Origin: an uncultured Tolumonas sp.
Lineage (GTDB): Bacteria > Pseudomonadota > Gammaproteobacteria > Enterobacterales > Aeromonadaceae
Reading direction: 5' to 3'
DNA: 64,000 nucleotides
Assembly (NCBI RefSeq): GCF_963676665.1
Contig: NZ_OY781371.1
Span: 434,001-498,000 of the forward strand
Within the stretch, counting starts at the first letter, position 1. Each line of letters begins with the position of its first letter. Below are positions 9,961-20,527 of this stretch, piece after piece. A program made the translations under genes and the position numbers. The notes beneath the pieces are model-generated. The model searched no databases. It was not told where the DNA came from and saw only the letters and a program-made list of their open reading frames with translations.

Positions 9961-10559
9961 TGCATATATCCTTATTGATGGATAATATAAAATTTCATAT
10001 CTATAAAATGAAAACAAAACATATTTATTCCAATATGTTTAAGTGCATTGGAAAGGGAACTGTTATATTTCCTCCTTTAATGTTTCGATATACTGAATAT
10101 GCCAAAATAGGTGAAAATGTAATTATTAGGGGTGGAGCAAGAATAGAGCTCATTAAAAAAAATAAAAATAAACCAGAACTGATTATTGGTAATGATGTAA
10201 ATATAGAACAAAATGTGCATATAATTTGTGGAAATAAAATTATTATTGGTGATAAAGTCTCAATTACAGGAAATGTAGCTATAGTTGACGTTGAACATCC
10301 TTATGATGATATTAGTTCATCAATTAAGATTGGGGATAGAGTTCAATACGATGGAAACTATGTTGAAATAGGTAATGGCTCGTTTATTGGGTTTGGTAGT
10401 GTGATCTTGCCGAATGTTAAAATTGGTAAATATGCAGTCATTGGTGCTAATTCTGTTGTTAATGTTAATGTGCCTGATTTTTCAGTTGCTGCAGGAAATC
10501 CAATAAAAATTATTAAAATATATGATCATAATGAAGAGAAATGGATTAAGGTGAAATAA
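9957..10559 (+). CDS. Hexapeptide-repeat acyltransferase, second copy
   Basis: A 200-residue protein of the same fold as its upstream neighbour, with hexapeptide repeats in IIGNDVNIEQNVHII, IGDKVSITGNVAIVDVEH and IGNGSFIGFGSVILPNVKIG, and the same closing NPIKIIKIYD motif. The two proteins are clearly paralogous but well diverged. Two adjacent acetyltransferases imply either two acetylated positions or an acetyltransferase acting on a nucleotide sugar plus one acting on the polymer. The ATGATG start overlaps the previous stop and the stop shares its last base with the next start codon, giving tight coupling. Very AT-rich. Confidence 0.83.
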   Translation: MMHISLLMDNIKFHIYKMKTKHIYSNMFKCIGKGTVIFPPLMFRYTEYAKIGENVIIRGGARIELIKKNKNKPELIIGNDVNIEQNVHIICGNKIIIGDKVSITGNVAIVDVEHPYDDISSSIKIGDRVQYDGNYVEIGNGSFIGFGSVILPNVKIGKYAVIGANSVVNVNVPDFSVAAGNPIKIIKIYDHNEEKWIKVK

Positions 10560-11692
10560 TGAAAATATTAATTACTGGTGGTGCTGGTTTTATCGGTTCT
10601 AATCTTGCTTTAAAACTATTAGAATATGGGCATGAAGTTACAGTGTTTGATAATTTATCACCTCAGATCCATGGTGATAATCCTGAGTTGACATCTCCTT
10701 TATATGGTTCAATTAAAAATAAAGTGACTTTTGTTCTAGGTAATATTTGTGATAAACAAGCATTACAGCAGGTTTTAGCAGAGCAAGATGCGGTAGTTCA
10801 CCTTGCCGCAGAAACAGGCACTGGACAGTCTATGTATGAAATTCAGCGTTATGTTGATGTCAATGTCGGAGGTACAGCATTACTGCTTGATATTTTGGCT
10901 AATGAAAAAACAGCGGTAAAAAAAGTTGTTGTGGCTTCATCTCGTTCCATTTATGGTGAAGGAAAATATCATTCAGCTGAGCTTGGAATTATTTATCCTG
11001 GTGCCAGAAATGAGGCAGACATGCTGGCGGGGAATTTTGAATTATTATGTCCCGTTACTCAAAAACCAATCGAATTATTACCTACAGATGAAGACTCCAA
11101 AATACATCCATCTTCTGTATATGGCATTACGAAGCAAAATCAGGAACAAATGGTTCTGACTGTTTGTCCATCAATTGGGATCGCTGGTGTAGCATTACGT
11201 TATCAAAATGTTTATGGGCCAGGTCAATCCTTAAGTAATCCATATACAGGTATTCTGTCTATTTTTTCAACAAGAATAAAGAATAATAATCCAATTAATA
11301 TATTTGAAGATGGCAAAGAGAGCCGTGATTTCGTTTTCATTGATGATGTCGTTGATGCAACAATCCTGGCTTTAACTAAAGATGAGGCGAATAATCAGAT
11401 TTTTGGTATTGGCTCAGGTGTAGCAACCGATGTCATAACTGTTGCCAATACATTGGTAAGAAGTTATGGGATTAATGTGCCTGTTAATGTGACTGGACAG
11501 TTTCGTTTAGGAGATATCCGGCATAATTTTGCTGATTTGACAAAAGCAAAAAACCTTTTAGGCTACATACCTAAAATAGATTTCGAAATAGGTATTCAGA
11601 AATTTGTCGAATGGGTAAATCAGCAAGATATTAAACAAGACAATTATGATTTAAGTATTGTAGAAATGAAGAAAAGAGGGTTGTTCAAATGA
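10559..11692 (+). CDS. NAD-dependent sugar epimerase/dehydratase, possibly dTDP-L-rhamnose 4-epimerase
   Basis: Extended short-chain dehydrogenase with GGAGFIG near residue 8 and the catalytic Tyr-x-x-x-Lys at about 188-192 (SSVYGITKQ). An internal segment (SIYGEGKYH ... AGNFELLCPVTQKPIELLPTDEDSKIHPSSVYG) resembles dTDP-L-rhamnose 4-epimerases that make dTDP-6-deoxy-L-talose. With rmlDACB in the same locus the substrate dTDP-L-rhamnose would be available, which supports that reading, but related enzymes act on other nucleotide sugars. The length (377) is longer than GalE because of the insertion before the active site. Its stop overlaps the next gene (ATGA). Confidence 0.75.
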   Translation: MKILITGGAGFIGSNLALKLLEYGHEVTVFDNLSPQIHGDNPELTSPLYGSIKNKVTFVLGNICDKQALQQVLAEQDAVVHLAAETGTGQSMYEIQRYVDVNVGGTALLLDILANEKTAVKKVVVASSRSIYGEGKYHSAELGIIYPGARNEADMLAGNFELLCPVTQKPIELLPTDEDSKIHPSSVYGITKQNQEQMVLTVCPSIGIAGVALRYQNVYGPGQSLSNPYTGILSIFSTRIKNNNPINIFEDGKESRDFVFIDDVVDATILALTKDEANNQIFGIGSGVATDVITVANTLVRSYGINVPVNVTGQFRLGDIRHNFADLTKAKNLLGYIPKIDFEIGIQKFVEWVNQQDIKQDNYDLSIVEMKKRGLFK

Positions 11693-12588
11693 TTCAACCT
11701 AAACTGGGACTGGTAACAGTCCTTTTTAACTGCCCCGATGTTTTACCTGATTTTTTCCGATGTCTGGTTAGACAAACATATACCAATTACATTTTATATG
11801 TAATTGATAACAGTACTAATGACGACTCTTATTCAATGTGTAAAGAGTTATCTGAAAAATATCAGCTGTCTAATATTGTATTCATAAAAAATGATAACAA
11901 CATGGGTGTTGCAGCAGCAAACAATCAAGGCATATCAGCAGCTATTCACGCTGGCTGTGATTATGTGTTGTTGCTGAATAATGATATTGAATTTGATAAC
12001 CAATGTTTACTAGAAGAACTTGTTCAAGAATCATTAAATAAAAATGAACCAGTCATTGTTCCAAAGATTACATACTTCGATAGCGGTAAATTATGGTATG
12101 CAGGTGGTGATATAAATCAGTGGAAGGGTACAACAATTCATTTCGGTGATAGAGAGAATGATTCTGATGTATTCAATCAGATTGTATACACAAAGTATGC
12201 TCCCACATGTTTTATGCTTATCCGCAAAGATGTTTTTGAAAATGTTGGAATGATGGATGAAGACTATTTTGTATATTATGATGATACAGATTTTGTTTTT
12301 AGATTGAATACAATGAAGTACAAAATACTTTATTTTCCTAAAATATCCATTATACATAAAGTTAGTAGTAGTACTGGTGGTGATACATCTCCATTTTCAG
12401 TGTATTACGGGAATAGAAATAGAATATATTTTATTCTGAAAAATTTATCAGGCATTCGATTAATATCTGCCCTGGTTTTTACGTTATCAACCAGGGTGAT
12501 CAAATGTTTTTTATATAATAAAACGTTAAGAAAAAAAATGTTGTCAGGTCTCTATGATGGAATAAAACTGTCTATTTCAAATGTTTAA
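11689..12588 (+). CDS. Family 2 glycosyltransferase (GT-A fold), rhamnosyltransferase-like
   Basis: A 299-residue GT2 enzyme. The N-terminal LGLVTVLFNCPDVLPDFF begins the nucleotide-binding domain, DNSTNDDS is the usual first acidic motif, and LLLNNDIEFDN carries the metal-binding acidic residues. EDYFVYYDDTDFVFRL is the acceptor/catalytic-base region typical of rhamnosyl- and related transferases. It probably adds one sugar to the lipid-linked repeat unit at the inner face of the cytoplasmic membrane. It overlaps the epimerase gene by four bases. The 93-bp AT-rich gap after it, before wzy, shows no clear terminator. Confidence 0.85.
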   Translation: MIQPKLGLVTVLFNCPDVLPDFFRCLVRQTYTNYILYVIDNSTNDDSYSMCKELSEKYQLSNIVFIKNDNNMGVAAANNQGISAAIHAGCDYVLLLNNDIEFDNQCLLEELVQESLNKNEPVIVPKITYFDSGKLWYAGGDINQWKGTTIHFGDRENDSDVFNQIVYTKYAPTCFMLIRKDVFENVGMMDEDYFVYYDDTDFVFRLNTMKYKILYFPKISIIHKVSSSTGGDTSPFSVYYGNRNRIYFILKNLSGIRLISALVFTLSTRVIKCFLYNKTLRKKMLSGLYDGIKLSISNV

Positions 12589-12681
12589 TAATTCGGGTTA
12601 AATTGTTTTAATGAATTATGTGGTGTATCAAATTTAGTGCACCCTTTGAAAGGTTTTTATTGATAATCAATGAGATAGCAT

Positions 12682-13986
12682 ATGCGTAAGGTTGTACTGG
12701 CAAATATTGAATCACTTTCATTAGGTTTAATGATTCTGCTTTTACCATTTCAAAATACAATAATTGGTGCGACAGCTTTGGGTTTTTTAGGTAAGTCGCC
12801 ATCTTTTATTTTCATTGCCATTATTTTGTTTTTGTCATTTCTTAAGTTTAGTTATAAAATTAAACCTGTTAAACGAATAAGTTTTTTTGTTGTTTTTTAT
12901 TTTTTTGTTGTTAATTTTGCTTCCTGTATATGTTTTTTTGGTGAGACATCATACGGGCGCCCTCTTTTTATAAAAGGGCTTAATCTGTTGTTTTTGAATC
13001 TATTATTCATTTTCCCATTTTTTTATTCGGCAAACTTTGATAATAAGCGATACAAACATCTGATCTTGCTATCTTTTTTTATTAGTATTGCTGGCGTTGT
13101 TTTTGGGGATATTCTGCATTTTGGATTTGTTGAATATGGTCTTTTCCAAATGTCTGAACGCCTTAGTTCTCGCCCCAGAGGTTTTTCTTATGAAGCAAGC
13201 ATGCTTGCTTCAACAATATTTCCTTTAATGTTTTCATTTTTTTGCTTGAGAAATAAATCAAAAGATTATTCTGTTTATGCTATAGGCATATTTCTTGTGG
13301 TTGCTGTATTTACTTCGTCTAAAGGTGCTATTGTCACTATTATTTTAGCTAACATCTTTTCCTATGTTTTTAATAGAAGATTGTTTACATTGAAAGGACT
13401 ATTCTTCCTTATCGTTTTTTCATTGGGTGTTGCTGCACTAAGCTCTATTTTAATTGAATATTTTTCAACTGATATTAAAAATAATACATCTGTAGCTACA
13501 AGAGTTGTATGTGTGCTGACGGCCGTTTTTTCTTTACTGCAAAATCCTTTTGGTGTTGGTTATTTCGGTTTTCTGCATGCATTTGAAAGTAACATATCAG
13601 AAGCAATTGGTTTTGTTAATTCCATGTCGCCAGTAAGGTTAAATATGTATGAAGCTGAAGGATATGTTACGGCTGCATCAGATGTGGCTATCGGTACTAA
13701 ATCTTTTTTTTGGAATAACGTAATATGTTTCGGATGGCCATTTGTTATTCTATTTTTTTTATATGTTTTTGATGTGGTAAAAAAATGCAGAATATATGGT
13801 AGAAAAGATCTTGAGTTGGCGTTTTGGTTTGTGATTATATCCTTGTTTTCATTTGTTGAAGGTATTGGTTTGTATTCTATCTCGCTTTTTTTAGCCGTTC
13901 TTAGTTATGAAATTAGAAGAAATAAAGAAATTTACATTAAAGAAGTTGAACGCATGAAAGAGAATCATTATGTTCTATGTAAATAA
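12682..13986 (+). CDS. wzy: Wzy-type O-antigen/capsule polymerase (putative)
   Basis: A 434-residue, highly hydrophobic protein with about ten to twelve membrane segments and one larger hydrophilic loop at roughly residues 240-350, the architecture of Wzy polymerases. Sequence conservation in this family is very low, so the call rests on topology, on the position between glycosyltransferases, and on the presence of Wzz and Wzx. The segment RPRGFSYEASMLA resembles the Arg-rich loop seen in many Wzy proteins. It is the most AT-rich gene of the locus, rich in Phe and TTT/ATT codons. Its 3' end overlaps the next gene by 17 bases. Confidence 0.75.
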   Translation: MRKVVLANIESLSLGLMILLLPFQNTIIGATALGFLGKSPSFIFIAIILFLSFLKFSYKIKPVKRISFFVVFYFFVVNFASCICFFGETSYGRPLFIKGLNLLFLNLLFIFPFFYSANFDNKRYKHLILLSFFISIAGVVFGDILHFGFVEYGLFQMSERLSSRPRGFSYEASMLASTIFPLMFSFFCLRNKSKDYSVYAIGIFLVVAVFTSSKGAIVTIILANIFSYVFNRRLFTLKGLFFLIVFSLGVAALSSILIEYFSTDIKNNTSVATRVVCVLTAVFSLLQNPFGVGYFGFLHAFESNISEAIGFVNSMSPVRLNMYEAEGYVTAASDVAIGTKSFFWNNVICFGWPFVILFFLYVFDVVKKCRIYGRKDLELAFWFVIISLFSFVEGIGLYSISLFLAVLSYEIRRNKEIYIKEVERMKENHYVLCK

Positions 13987-15007
13987 ACGGATTCTTCAAT
14001 CGCACACGACCGGTGTACAACGCTACCTGAGCTCGATTTTAGAAAACAAAGATACATTTGCAATACATGAGGTTAACCCATCGAGCCCTTTGACTGGAAT
14101 AAAAGGGCATCTGTGGGAGCAATTCCTACTTCCATGTAAATTAAATTATAATGATGTGCTTTGGAGTCCAAGCAATACAGGGCCTATTTATTGTAAAGCA
14201 AAACATATGGTAACCATGCACGATTTTGCTACTTTGGATCATCCTGAGTGGACTAGTAAAAGTTTTAGTACATTATATCGCGGTATTTTACCAAGATTAG
14301 CAAAAGAAGTTGATGCCATTATTGCTATTTCAGAATATACAAAAAGCCGAATTTTATATCATACTGGTATTGATGAGGGAAAAATTAGCGTTATTAAAAA
14401 TGGTGTTGATGCCAGATTTTTTATCAAATCTGACAAAGATTTCAAGTCCTATATTATGCCGAAGTATCAGTTGCCGTCTACTCGATACATATTAAGTGTC
14501 TCCTCAATTGAACCGAGAAAAAACATAGGGCGGCTTTTATCAGCATGGAGTCAAATTCAGCATAAAGTGGATGATGATATCTGGTTAGTTCTTGTTGGTC
14601 GGCAAAATTCCAAAGTGTTCTCTGATGCTGGGTTAAGTAGTATCCCTAAACGAGTCTGCTTTACTGGGTTCGTTGAAGATGAAGATCTTGTTGCTATATA
14701 TCAAAATGCTTTATTGTTTTCATATATGTCTTTATATGAGGGATTTGGACTGCCGCCATTAGAGGCGATGGCTGCAGGAATACCAGTATTGACAAGTAAT
14801 ACAACATCTATTCCTGAAGTTGTTGGCGATAAGGCAATCACAGTAAATCCATTATCTATTTCAGAAATAGGGGATAGCATTTTAATGCTGATCGAGTCTG
14901 ATACACTACGAAATCAGTTAGGTGTGTCAGGGATCGAGCATGCTAAGCAATTTTCCTGGAAAACAACCGCTGAACAAACATTTAATCTATTAAAAAGCAT
15001 GGGGTAA
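13970..15007 (+). CDS. Family 4 glycosyltransferase (GT-B fold)
   Basis: A 345-residue GT4 enzyme with two Rossmann-like domains. The C-terminal donor-binding domain contains SSIEPRKNIGRLL and the EX7E motif in SLYEGFGLPPLEAMAAGIPV. The N-terminal TTGVQRYLSSIL is the acceptor-domain glycine loop. Enzymes of this kind in O-antigen clusters are often mannosyltransferases, which would fit the manC-manB pair downstream, but the donor is not provable from sequence. The start codon lies inside the end of wzy, so translation is coupled. Composition is still AT-rich but less than wzy. Confidence 0.87.
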   Translation: MFYVNKRILQSHTTGVQRYLSSILENKDTFAIHEVNPSSPLTGIKGHLWEQFLLPCKLNYNDVLWSPSNTGPIYCKAKHMVTMHDFATLDHPEWTSKSFSTLYRGILPRLAKEVDAIIAISEYTKSRILYHTGIDEGKISVIKNGVDARFFIKSDKDFKSYIMPKYQLPSTRYILSVSSIEPRKNIGRLLSAWSQIQHKVDDDIWLVLVGRQNSKVFSDAGLSSIPKRVCFTGFVEDEDLVAIYQNALLFSYMSLYEGFGLPPLEAMAAGIPVLTSNTTSIPEVVGDKAITVNPLSISEIGDSILMLIESDTLRNQLGVSGIEHAKQFSWKTTAEQTFNLLKSMG

Positions 15008-15010
15008 TGC

Positions 15011-16168
15011 GTGCCTAATATATCTAAAGCATTAGTTGTTGACTGGTTGGTAACTTATGCAGGTGCAGAACGAGTTGTAGAATCAATCATAAACCGCTTT
15101 CCGGAAAGTGATCTATTTTCATTGATTGATTTTGTTGATGAAAATCAACGAGGATTTCTTAAAGGTAAAAATGCAACAACTTCTTTTATCCAAAACTTGC
15201 CAAAAGCTAAGCAAAAATATCAGAAATATCTGCCTTTTATGCCATTGGCAATCGAACAACTAGATGTGTCATCTTATGATATTGTTATATCAAGTAGCCA
15301 TTGTGTTGCGAAAGGAGTTTTGACTGGGCCAGATCAATTGCACATTAGTTATGTCCACTCTCCTGTTCGCTATGCTTGGGATTTGCAACATCAGTATTTG
15401 CGTGAAGCGGGGTTAACTAAAGGCATAAAAGGTTGGTTGGCTAAATTAATCTTACATAAAATGCGCATATGGGATTGCCGTACTACTAACGGAGTTGATT
15501 GTTTTATTGCCAACTCGCAGTTTATTGCACGCAGAATTAAAAAAGTGTATGGCCGAGAGGCGACGGTGATTTACCCGCCGGTTGCAGTGCATGATTTTGA
15601 ACTAACGACTACAAAAGACGATTTCTATTTTACAGCCTCGCGTATGGTGCCATACAAAAAAATGGATCTAATTGTCGAAGCGTTTACCCATATGCCAGGT
15701 AAAAAACTGATTGTAATCGGTGATGGATCTGAGTTTCCAAAAATCCAGCGCCTTGCTAATAATCATCCCAACATTCAGTTATTGGGTTACCAACCGTTTT
15801 CAGTGCTCAAAGATCACATGCAAAGAGCAAAAGCGTTTGTATTCGCAGCCGAAGAAGATTTCGGTATTACACCTGTTGAAGCGCAGGCTTGTGGTACACC
15901 AGTCATTGCTTTTGGTAAAGGCGGCGCGCTAGAAACAGTTCGCCCTTTAGGTGTTGATGCACCAACCGGATTATTTTTTGACACACAGTCAGTACCATCA
16001 CTTTGTGCTGCTGTTAAATCATTTGAAGAAAATCAGCATATGTTTATTGCTGCTGATTGCCGGACTAATGCAGAAAAATTCTCAACTCAGCGATTTGAGC
16101 GTGAGTTTTCCGAATTTGTTGAAGCCAAATGGGCTGCGTTTTCTGCAAATAAAAAAATTAATTATTAA
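15011..16168 (+). CDS. Family 4 glycosyltransferase, WbaZ/WbdC mannosyltransferase-like
   Basis: A 385-residue GT4 enzyme starting at GTG, three bases after the previous stop. It has the N-terminal [18 protein letters not shown] and the segment [20 protein letters not shown], which recur in mannosyltransferases of GDP-mannose-using O-antigen clusters. The donor-domain EX7E motif is in [23 protein letters not shown]. Likely role: transfer of mannose from GDP-Man to the growing undecaprenyl-linked oligosaccharide on the cytoplasmic side. manC follows 14 bases later, consistent with the donor. Base composition returns towards the core value near its 3' end. Confidence 0.87.
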   Translation: MPNISKALVVDWLVTYAGAERVVESIINRFPESDLFSLIDFVDENQRGFLKGKNATTSFIQNLPKAKQKYQKYLPFMPLAIEQLDVSSYDIVISSSHCVAKGVLTGPDQLHISYVHSPVRYAWDLQHQYLREAGLTKGIKGWLAKLILHKMRIWDCRTTNGVDCFIANSQFIARRIKKVYGREATVIYPPVAVHDFELTTTKDDFYFTASRMVPYKKMDLIVEAFTHMPGKKLIVIGDGSEFPKIQRLANNHPNIQLLGYQPFSVLKDHMQRAKAFVFAAEEDFGITPVEAQACGTPVIAFGKGGALETVRPLGVDAPTGLFFDTQSVPSLCAAVKSFEENQHMFIAADCRTNAEKFSTQRFEREFSEFVEAKWAAFSANKKINY

Positions 16169-16182
16169 TCGAGATTATATCA

Positions 16183-17634
16183 ATGAGTCAGTTGATTCCT
16201 GTGATCATGGCCGGTGGTAGCGGTACCCGCTTATGGCCACTTTCCCGCGGTTTATTTCCCAAACAATTTCTTACCCTGCAAGGCACTCATACCATGCTGC
16301 AAAATACTATTTTGCGTCTGGATGAAATTCAGTGTTCAAAGCCACTGGTAATTAGTAATGAGTCTCACCGCTTTCTTGTGGCGGAGCAGTTACGTGAATT
16401 GGATATGCTTTCTGGTAATATCATTCTGGAACCGGTTGGTAAAAATACCGCACCAGCGATTGCACTGGCCGCCATTCAAGCGTTGAAACAGGTAAACTCC
16501 GGGAATTCAGAAGATCCGTTGTTACTGGTTTTGGCGGCGGATCATGTGATTAAGGATGAGAAAGCATTCTGTTTTGCAGTGAATCAGGCGGTTCCGTATG
16601 CTCAGGCTGGCAAACTGGTCACATTTGGCATTGTGTCTACAGGGCCGGAAACTGGATATGGTTATATCCGACGCGGCGATACTCAGCCTCTTCCCAAGCA
16701 CAATGATAATTCTGCCACTGCTTATCGTGTCGCGCAGTTTGTTGAAAAACCCGATCTGCAAACTGCACAGAGTTATGTTGCTAGTGGCGATTATTACTGG
16801 AATAGCGGAATGTTTTTATTCCGGGCAAGCCGCTATCTGGATGAGCTAAAGCAATTCCGTCCGGATATTTATCAAGCTTGTCAGCAGGCAATGCAGGTTA
16901 TTGAACCTGACCTGGATTTTGTTCGGGTCAATAAAGATGCGTTTATGCAATGTCCTGACGATTCAATCGATTATGCCGTCATGGAAAAAACCGCAGATGC
17001 GGTGGTTGTACCAATGGATGCTGGCTGGAGTGATGTGGGTTCCTGGTCTTCACTGTGGGATATTTCCGAAAAAGATTCAGAAGGGAATTTTTATCAAGGC
17101 GATGTCCTGTCACATAATAGCCGGAATAATTATGTTTTCGCTGAGTCATCGCTGGTTACAACCGTCGGGGTAGAGAATCTTGTTGTTGTTCAAACAAAAG
17201 ACGCGGTATTAGTTGCAACGCGAGATCAGGTTCAGGATGTTAAAAAAATCGTAGACCAGATTAAAGCCGCAGGCCGTTCTGAGCACCATGTTCACCGTGA
17301 GGTCTATCGGCCATGGGGTAAATACGATTCCATCGATCAGGGTGAACGTTATCAGGTAAAACGACTTTCAATTAAACCGGGTGAACAACTTTCCCTGCAA
17401 ATGCATCATCATCGCGCTGAGCACTGGGTGGTTGTGCAGGGAACAGCGAAAGTAACCTGTGGTGATGAGTATTTGTTATTAAGCGAAAACGAATCTTTTT
17501 ACATTCCGATAGGCATCAAACATTCTCTGGAAAACCCCGGAAAAATCCCGCTTGAGGTTATTGAAATCCGTTCGGGCAGCTATTTGGCTGAAGATGATAT
17601 TGAACGATTTTGGGATAAGTACGGCCGAGTATGA
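16183..17634 (+). CDS. manC: Mannose-1-phosphate guanylyltransferase / mannose-6-phosphate isomerase
   Basis: Bifunctional enzyme of GDP-mannose synthesis: it isomerises fructose-6-P to mannose-6-P and couples mannose-1-P with GTP. The N-terminal nucleotidyltransferase domain carries [20 protein letters not shown], and FVEKPD marks the Lys of the sugar-phosphate site. The C-terminal cupin (type II PMI) domain has [20 protein letters not shown] and the metal-binding [10 protein letters not shown]. The length (483) is standard. It is followed 53 bases on by manB. Together they convert cytoplasmic fructose-6-P to GDP-Man, which may also feed GDP-fucose or other derivatives, although no gmd or fcl is present here. 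Confidence 0.95.
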   Translation: MSQLIPVIMAGGSGTRLWPLSRGLFPKQFLTLQGTHTMLQNTILRLDEIQCSKPLVISNESHRFLVAEQLRELDMLSGNIILEPVGKNTAPAIALAAIQALKQVNSGNSEDPLLLVLAADHVIKDEKAFCFAVNQAVPYAQAGKLVTFGIVSTGPETGYGYIRRGDTQPLPKHNDNSATAYRVAQFVEKPDLQTAQSYVASGDYYWNSGMFLFRASRYLDELKQFRPDIYQACQQAMQVIEPDLDFVRVNKDAFMQCPDDSIDYAVMEKTADAVVVPMDAGWSDVGSWSSLWDISEKDSEGNFYQGDVLSHNSRNNYVFAESSLVTTVGVENLVVVQTKDAVLVATRDQVQDVKKIVDQIKAAGRSEHHVHREVYRPWGKYDSIDQGERYQVKRLSIKPGEQLSLQMHHHRAEHWVVVQGTAKVTCGDEYLLLSENESFYIPIGIKHSLENPGKIPLEVIEIRSGSYLAEDDIERFWDKYGRV

Positions 17635-17687
17635 AAGATATTAAAATAATTTAATATTTCGAAGTTTTTATTTTTTGGAATTATAAC

Positions 17688-19061
17688 ATGTCAGATACAT
17701 TAAATTGTTTCAAGGCTTATGACATCCGTGGACGCCTTGGTGATGAGTTAAATGAAAAAATTGCCTATCGGATTGGCCGTGCTTATGGGGAATTCGCCAA
17801 ACCAAAAACTGTAGTCGTGGGTGGGGATGTGCGCCTTACCAGTGAAAGCCTGAAGCAAGCCCTGAGTAATGGTCTACGTGATGCTGGTACCAATGTACTG
17901 GATATCGGCCTTTCTGGTACCGAAGAGATCTATTTTGCCACCTTCCATCTTGGCGTGGATGGTGGTATTGAAGTTACTGCCAGCCATAATCCGATGGACT
18001 ACAACGGCATGAAGCTGGTACGTGAAGGCGCGAAACCGATCAGTGGTGATACCGGACTGCGTGATATTCAACGACTGGCGGAACAAAACGATTTCGCACC
18101 CATCGAGCTAGCTTGCAGAGGTAGTTATAAGCGAATCTCAATTATTGATGCTTATGTTGATCATCTGATGAACTATATCAATCCCATTAACTTTAAACCG
18201 CTGAAACTGGTGGTGAACAGTGGCAACGGTGCAGCAGGTCATGTAATTGATGAAATTGAACGTCGCTTCAAAGTATTGGATGTGCCGATGGAATTTATCA
18301 AAGTTCATCATGAGGCAGATGGTAACTTCCCAAATGGTATTCCTAATCCACTTTTGCCGGAATGTCGTCAGGATACCGCGGATGCAGTGAAAGCGCACGG
18401 TGCTGATATGGGTATCGCTTTCGACGGTGACTTCGACCGTTGTTTCCTGTTTGATGAGCACGGTGGCTTTATTGAAGGTTATTACATCGTTGGATTGCTG
18501 GCGGATGCCTTCCTGCAAAAGCAGTCAGGCGCAAAAATCATTCATGATCCGCGTTTATCTTGGAATACGATTGATGTGGTGAGCCGCGCAGGCGGGGTAC
18601 CGGTGATGTCCAAAACTGGTCATGCCTTTATCAAAGAACGTATGCGGGCTGAAGATGCCATTTATGGCGGCGAAATGAGTGCGCACCACTATTTCCGCGA
18701 TTTTGCCTACTGCGATTCAGGAATGATCCCATGGTTACTGGTTGCCGAATTACTGTGTGTCAAAGGCCAGACTTTGCAACAACTAGTAAGCGATCGGATG
18801 ACTGCCTATCCAGCCTCCGGTGAAATCAATAGCAAGCTGGATGATCCGCAAGCTGCAATTGCCCGAGTGCTGGCTAAATATCAAAATGATGCGTTATCCT
18901 TTGATGAAACAGATGGAATTAGCCTTGAATTTGCAAATTGGCGCTTTAATCTGCGTAGCTCTAATACCGAGCCTGTAGTACGTCTAAATGTCGAAAGTAA
19001 GCATAACCCGGCATTAGTGCAGAAGAAGACTGAAGAGTTATTGGCATGTTTGCGTGCCTGA
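17688..19061 (+). CDS. manB: Phosphomannomutase
   Basis: Alpha-D-phosphohexomutase that converts mannose-6-P to mannose-1-P for ManC. The phosphorylated active-site serine lies in [11 protein letters not shown] (Ser at about residue 99). The metal-binding loop is [16 protein letters not shown] and the sugar-binding loop GEMSAHHYF. The C-terminal phosphate-binding motif is [14 protein letters not shown]. The length (457) is standard for the CpsG/ManB type. It is a typical pair with manC and lies upstream of the WcaJ-like gene. Confidence 0.95.
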   Translation: MSDTLNCFKAYDIRGRLGDELNEKIAYRIGRAYGEFAKPKTVVVGGDVRLTSESLKQALSNGLRDAGTNVLDIGLSGTEEIYFATFHLGVDGGIEVTASHNPMDYNGMKLVREGAKPISGDTGLRDIQRLAEQNDFAPIELACRGSYKRISIIDAYVDHLMNYINPINFKPLKLVVNSGNGAAGHVIDEIERRFKVLDVPMEFIKVHHEADGNFPNGIPNPLLPECRQDTADAVKAHGADMGIAFDGDFDRCFLFDEHGGFIEGYYIVGLLADAFLQKQSGAKIIHDPRLSWNTIDVVSRAGGVPVMSKTGHAFIKERMRAEDAIYGGEMSAHHYFRDFAYCDSGMIPWLLVAELLCVKGQTLQQLVSDRMTAYPASGEINSKLDDPQAAIARVLAKYQNDALSFDETDGISLEFANWRFNLRSSNTEPVVRLNVESKHNPALVQKKTEELLACLRA

Positions 19062-19078
19062 TGCAGGTGTAATATTTT

Positions 19079-20467
19079 ATGTCGCAAAGAATTAAAGGTT
19101 TGACTGAGCGTTACCCAGCACAATTAATCATGCCTGTTGTTGATATTTTGACTGTGATAAGTGGTGGTTTATTGGCTTATTGGTCTCGATTTGGTGATTT
19201 CAATTTGCCAGAACGATTCGTACTGGTCGTTGCATTACTATCTTTGCTTATTGTTGTACTAAATAGTGCATTCGGAGCATATCAGCGTTGGCGCACTAAA
19301 AAGATCACAACGCTGGTATTTCGACTATTCCTTGTATGGCTTATTGCAGCCATGCTGGTAATTTCAGTTATTTATTTTACTTATAGCGCACATCGCTATT
19401 CCCGTCTTTGGGTTGGTTTATCACTAGCCCTATCTTTTTTCTTTGCGGCCGGAATCAGGGTTTTTATTCAGTTATTTCTCCGGCATATCCGTATAAAAGG
19501 ATTGGCTACCAAGAGTGTATTTCTCATTGGTCCTGGAGAAAACATTACCTCTGTTGGGAAAAATATGCGTGGAAGTCCAGCTGAAGGGTATGTTCTGGCT
19601 GGAATTCAGCGTATTAAGAACAAACTGAGTACTGATGAACTAAGCAGAGTGGCTGATAGAATCACGGAATCTGGTGCACAGGAAGTCTGGTTATGCATGT
19701 CGATCACATGCGCCAACGATATCCGCGATATTATATATGCATTGCGAAATCACACTGTTGAACTTCGTTTTATTCCAGATTTTGGTGGTATTGACATACA
19801 ACTACTGAATCATCGGGTCAATGAAATTGCTGGGCTTTATTCTATTGATTTAAGTGTTTCACCAATCAGTGGTGTTGCCCGGTTTGTTAAACGTTTGGAA
19901 GATCTGCTAGTCGGTTCATTAATTTGTCTGCTGATTTCTCCCATATGCTTGCTGATTGCTTTAGCTATTAAGTTGTCATCTCCGGGGCCAGTATTATTTA
20001 AGCAATACCGCACAGGTGTGAATGGTGCGAATTTTAAGGTATATAAATTCCGCTCAATGAAGGTTCATCAGGAGGTCAGTGGTTCAGTAACGCAGGCAAC
20101 TAAAGGTGACTCTCGTATTACGCCGATTGGTAATTTTCTGCGCAGAACTTCACTGGATGAATTACCGCAATTTTTTAATGTAATACAGGGGCGGATGTCT
20201 ATTGTTGGACCTCGTCCACACGCATTAGCACATAATGAATATTATAAAGATCTTGTCGAGTCCTACATGAAGCGTCATAAGGTCAAACCGGGAATTACTG
20301 GTTGGGCTCAGGTGAATGGTTTACGGGGTGAGACGGATACACTGGATAAAATGGAAAAACGTGTCCAGTATGACCTTTGGTATATTGATAACTGGTCATT
20401 GTGGCTTGATATGAAAATTATTTTTCTGACTATTTTTAAAGGCTTTATTAATAAGAATGCCTATTAA
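19079..20467 (+). CDS. wcaJ: Undecaprenyl-phosphate glucose phosphotransferase (WcaJ-like initiating transferase)
   Basis: Polyisoprenyl-phosphate hexose-1-phosphate transferase with the full-length WcaJ/WbaP layout: four N-terminal membrane helices (residues 15-130), a soluble CoA-binding-like domain (GPGENITSVGKNMRG), a re-entrant helix (LEDLLVGSLICLLISPICLLIALAIKL) and the C-terminal catalytic domain with SSPGPVLFKQYRTGVNG, KFRSMKV, RRTSLDELPQFFNV and VGPRPHA. It starts repeat-unit assembly by transferring a hexose-1-P, probably glucose in the WcaJ subgroup or galactose, to undecaprenyl phosphate. Galactose would match galE. A second, unrelated initiating transferase lies at 29127. Confidence 0.88.
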   Translation: MSQRIKGLTERYPAQLIMPVVDILTVISGGLLAYWSRFGDFNLPERFVLVVALLSLLIVVLNSAFGAYQRWRTKKITTLVFRLFLVWLIAAMLVISVIYFTYSAHRYSRLWVGLSLALSFFFAAGIRVFIQLFLRHIRIKGLATKSVFLIGPGENITSVGKNMRGSPAEGYVLAGIQRIKNKLSTDELSRVADRITESGAQEVWLCMSITCANDIRDIIYALRNHTVELRFIPDFGGIDIQLLNHRVNEIAGLYSIDLSVSPISGVARFVKRLEDLLVGSLICLLISPICLLIALAIKLSSPGPVLFKQYRTGVNGANFKVYKFRSMKVHQEVSGSVTQATKGDSRITPIGNFLRRTSLDELPQFFNVIQGRMSIVGPRPHALAHNEYYKDLVESYMKRHKVKPGITGWAQVNGLRGETDTLDKMEKRVQYDLWYIDNWSLWLDMKIIFLTIFKGFINKNAY

Positions 20468-20527
20468 TCATATCACTGATGGTGATGTGATTTTAAGCAC
20501 GGATTCTTATTTATAATAAGGGGTTAT

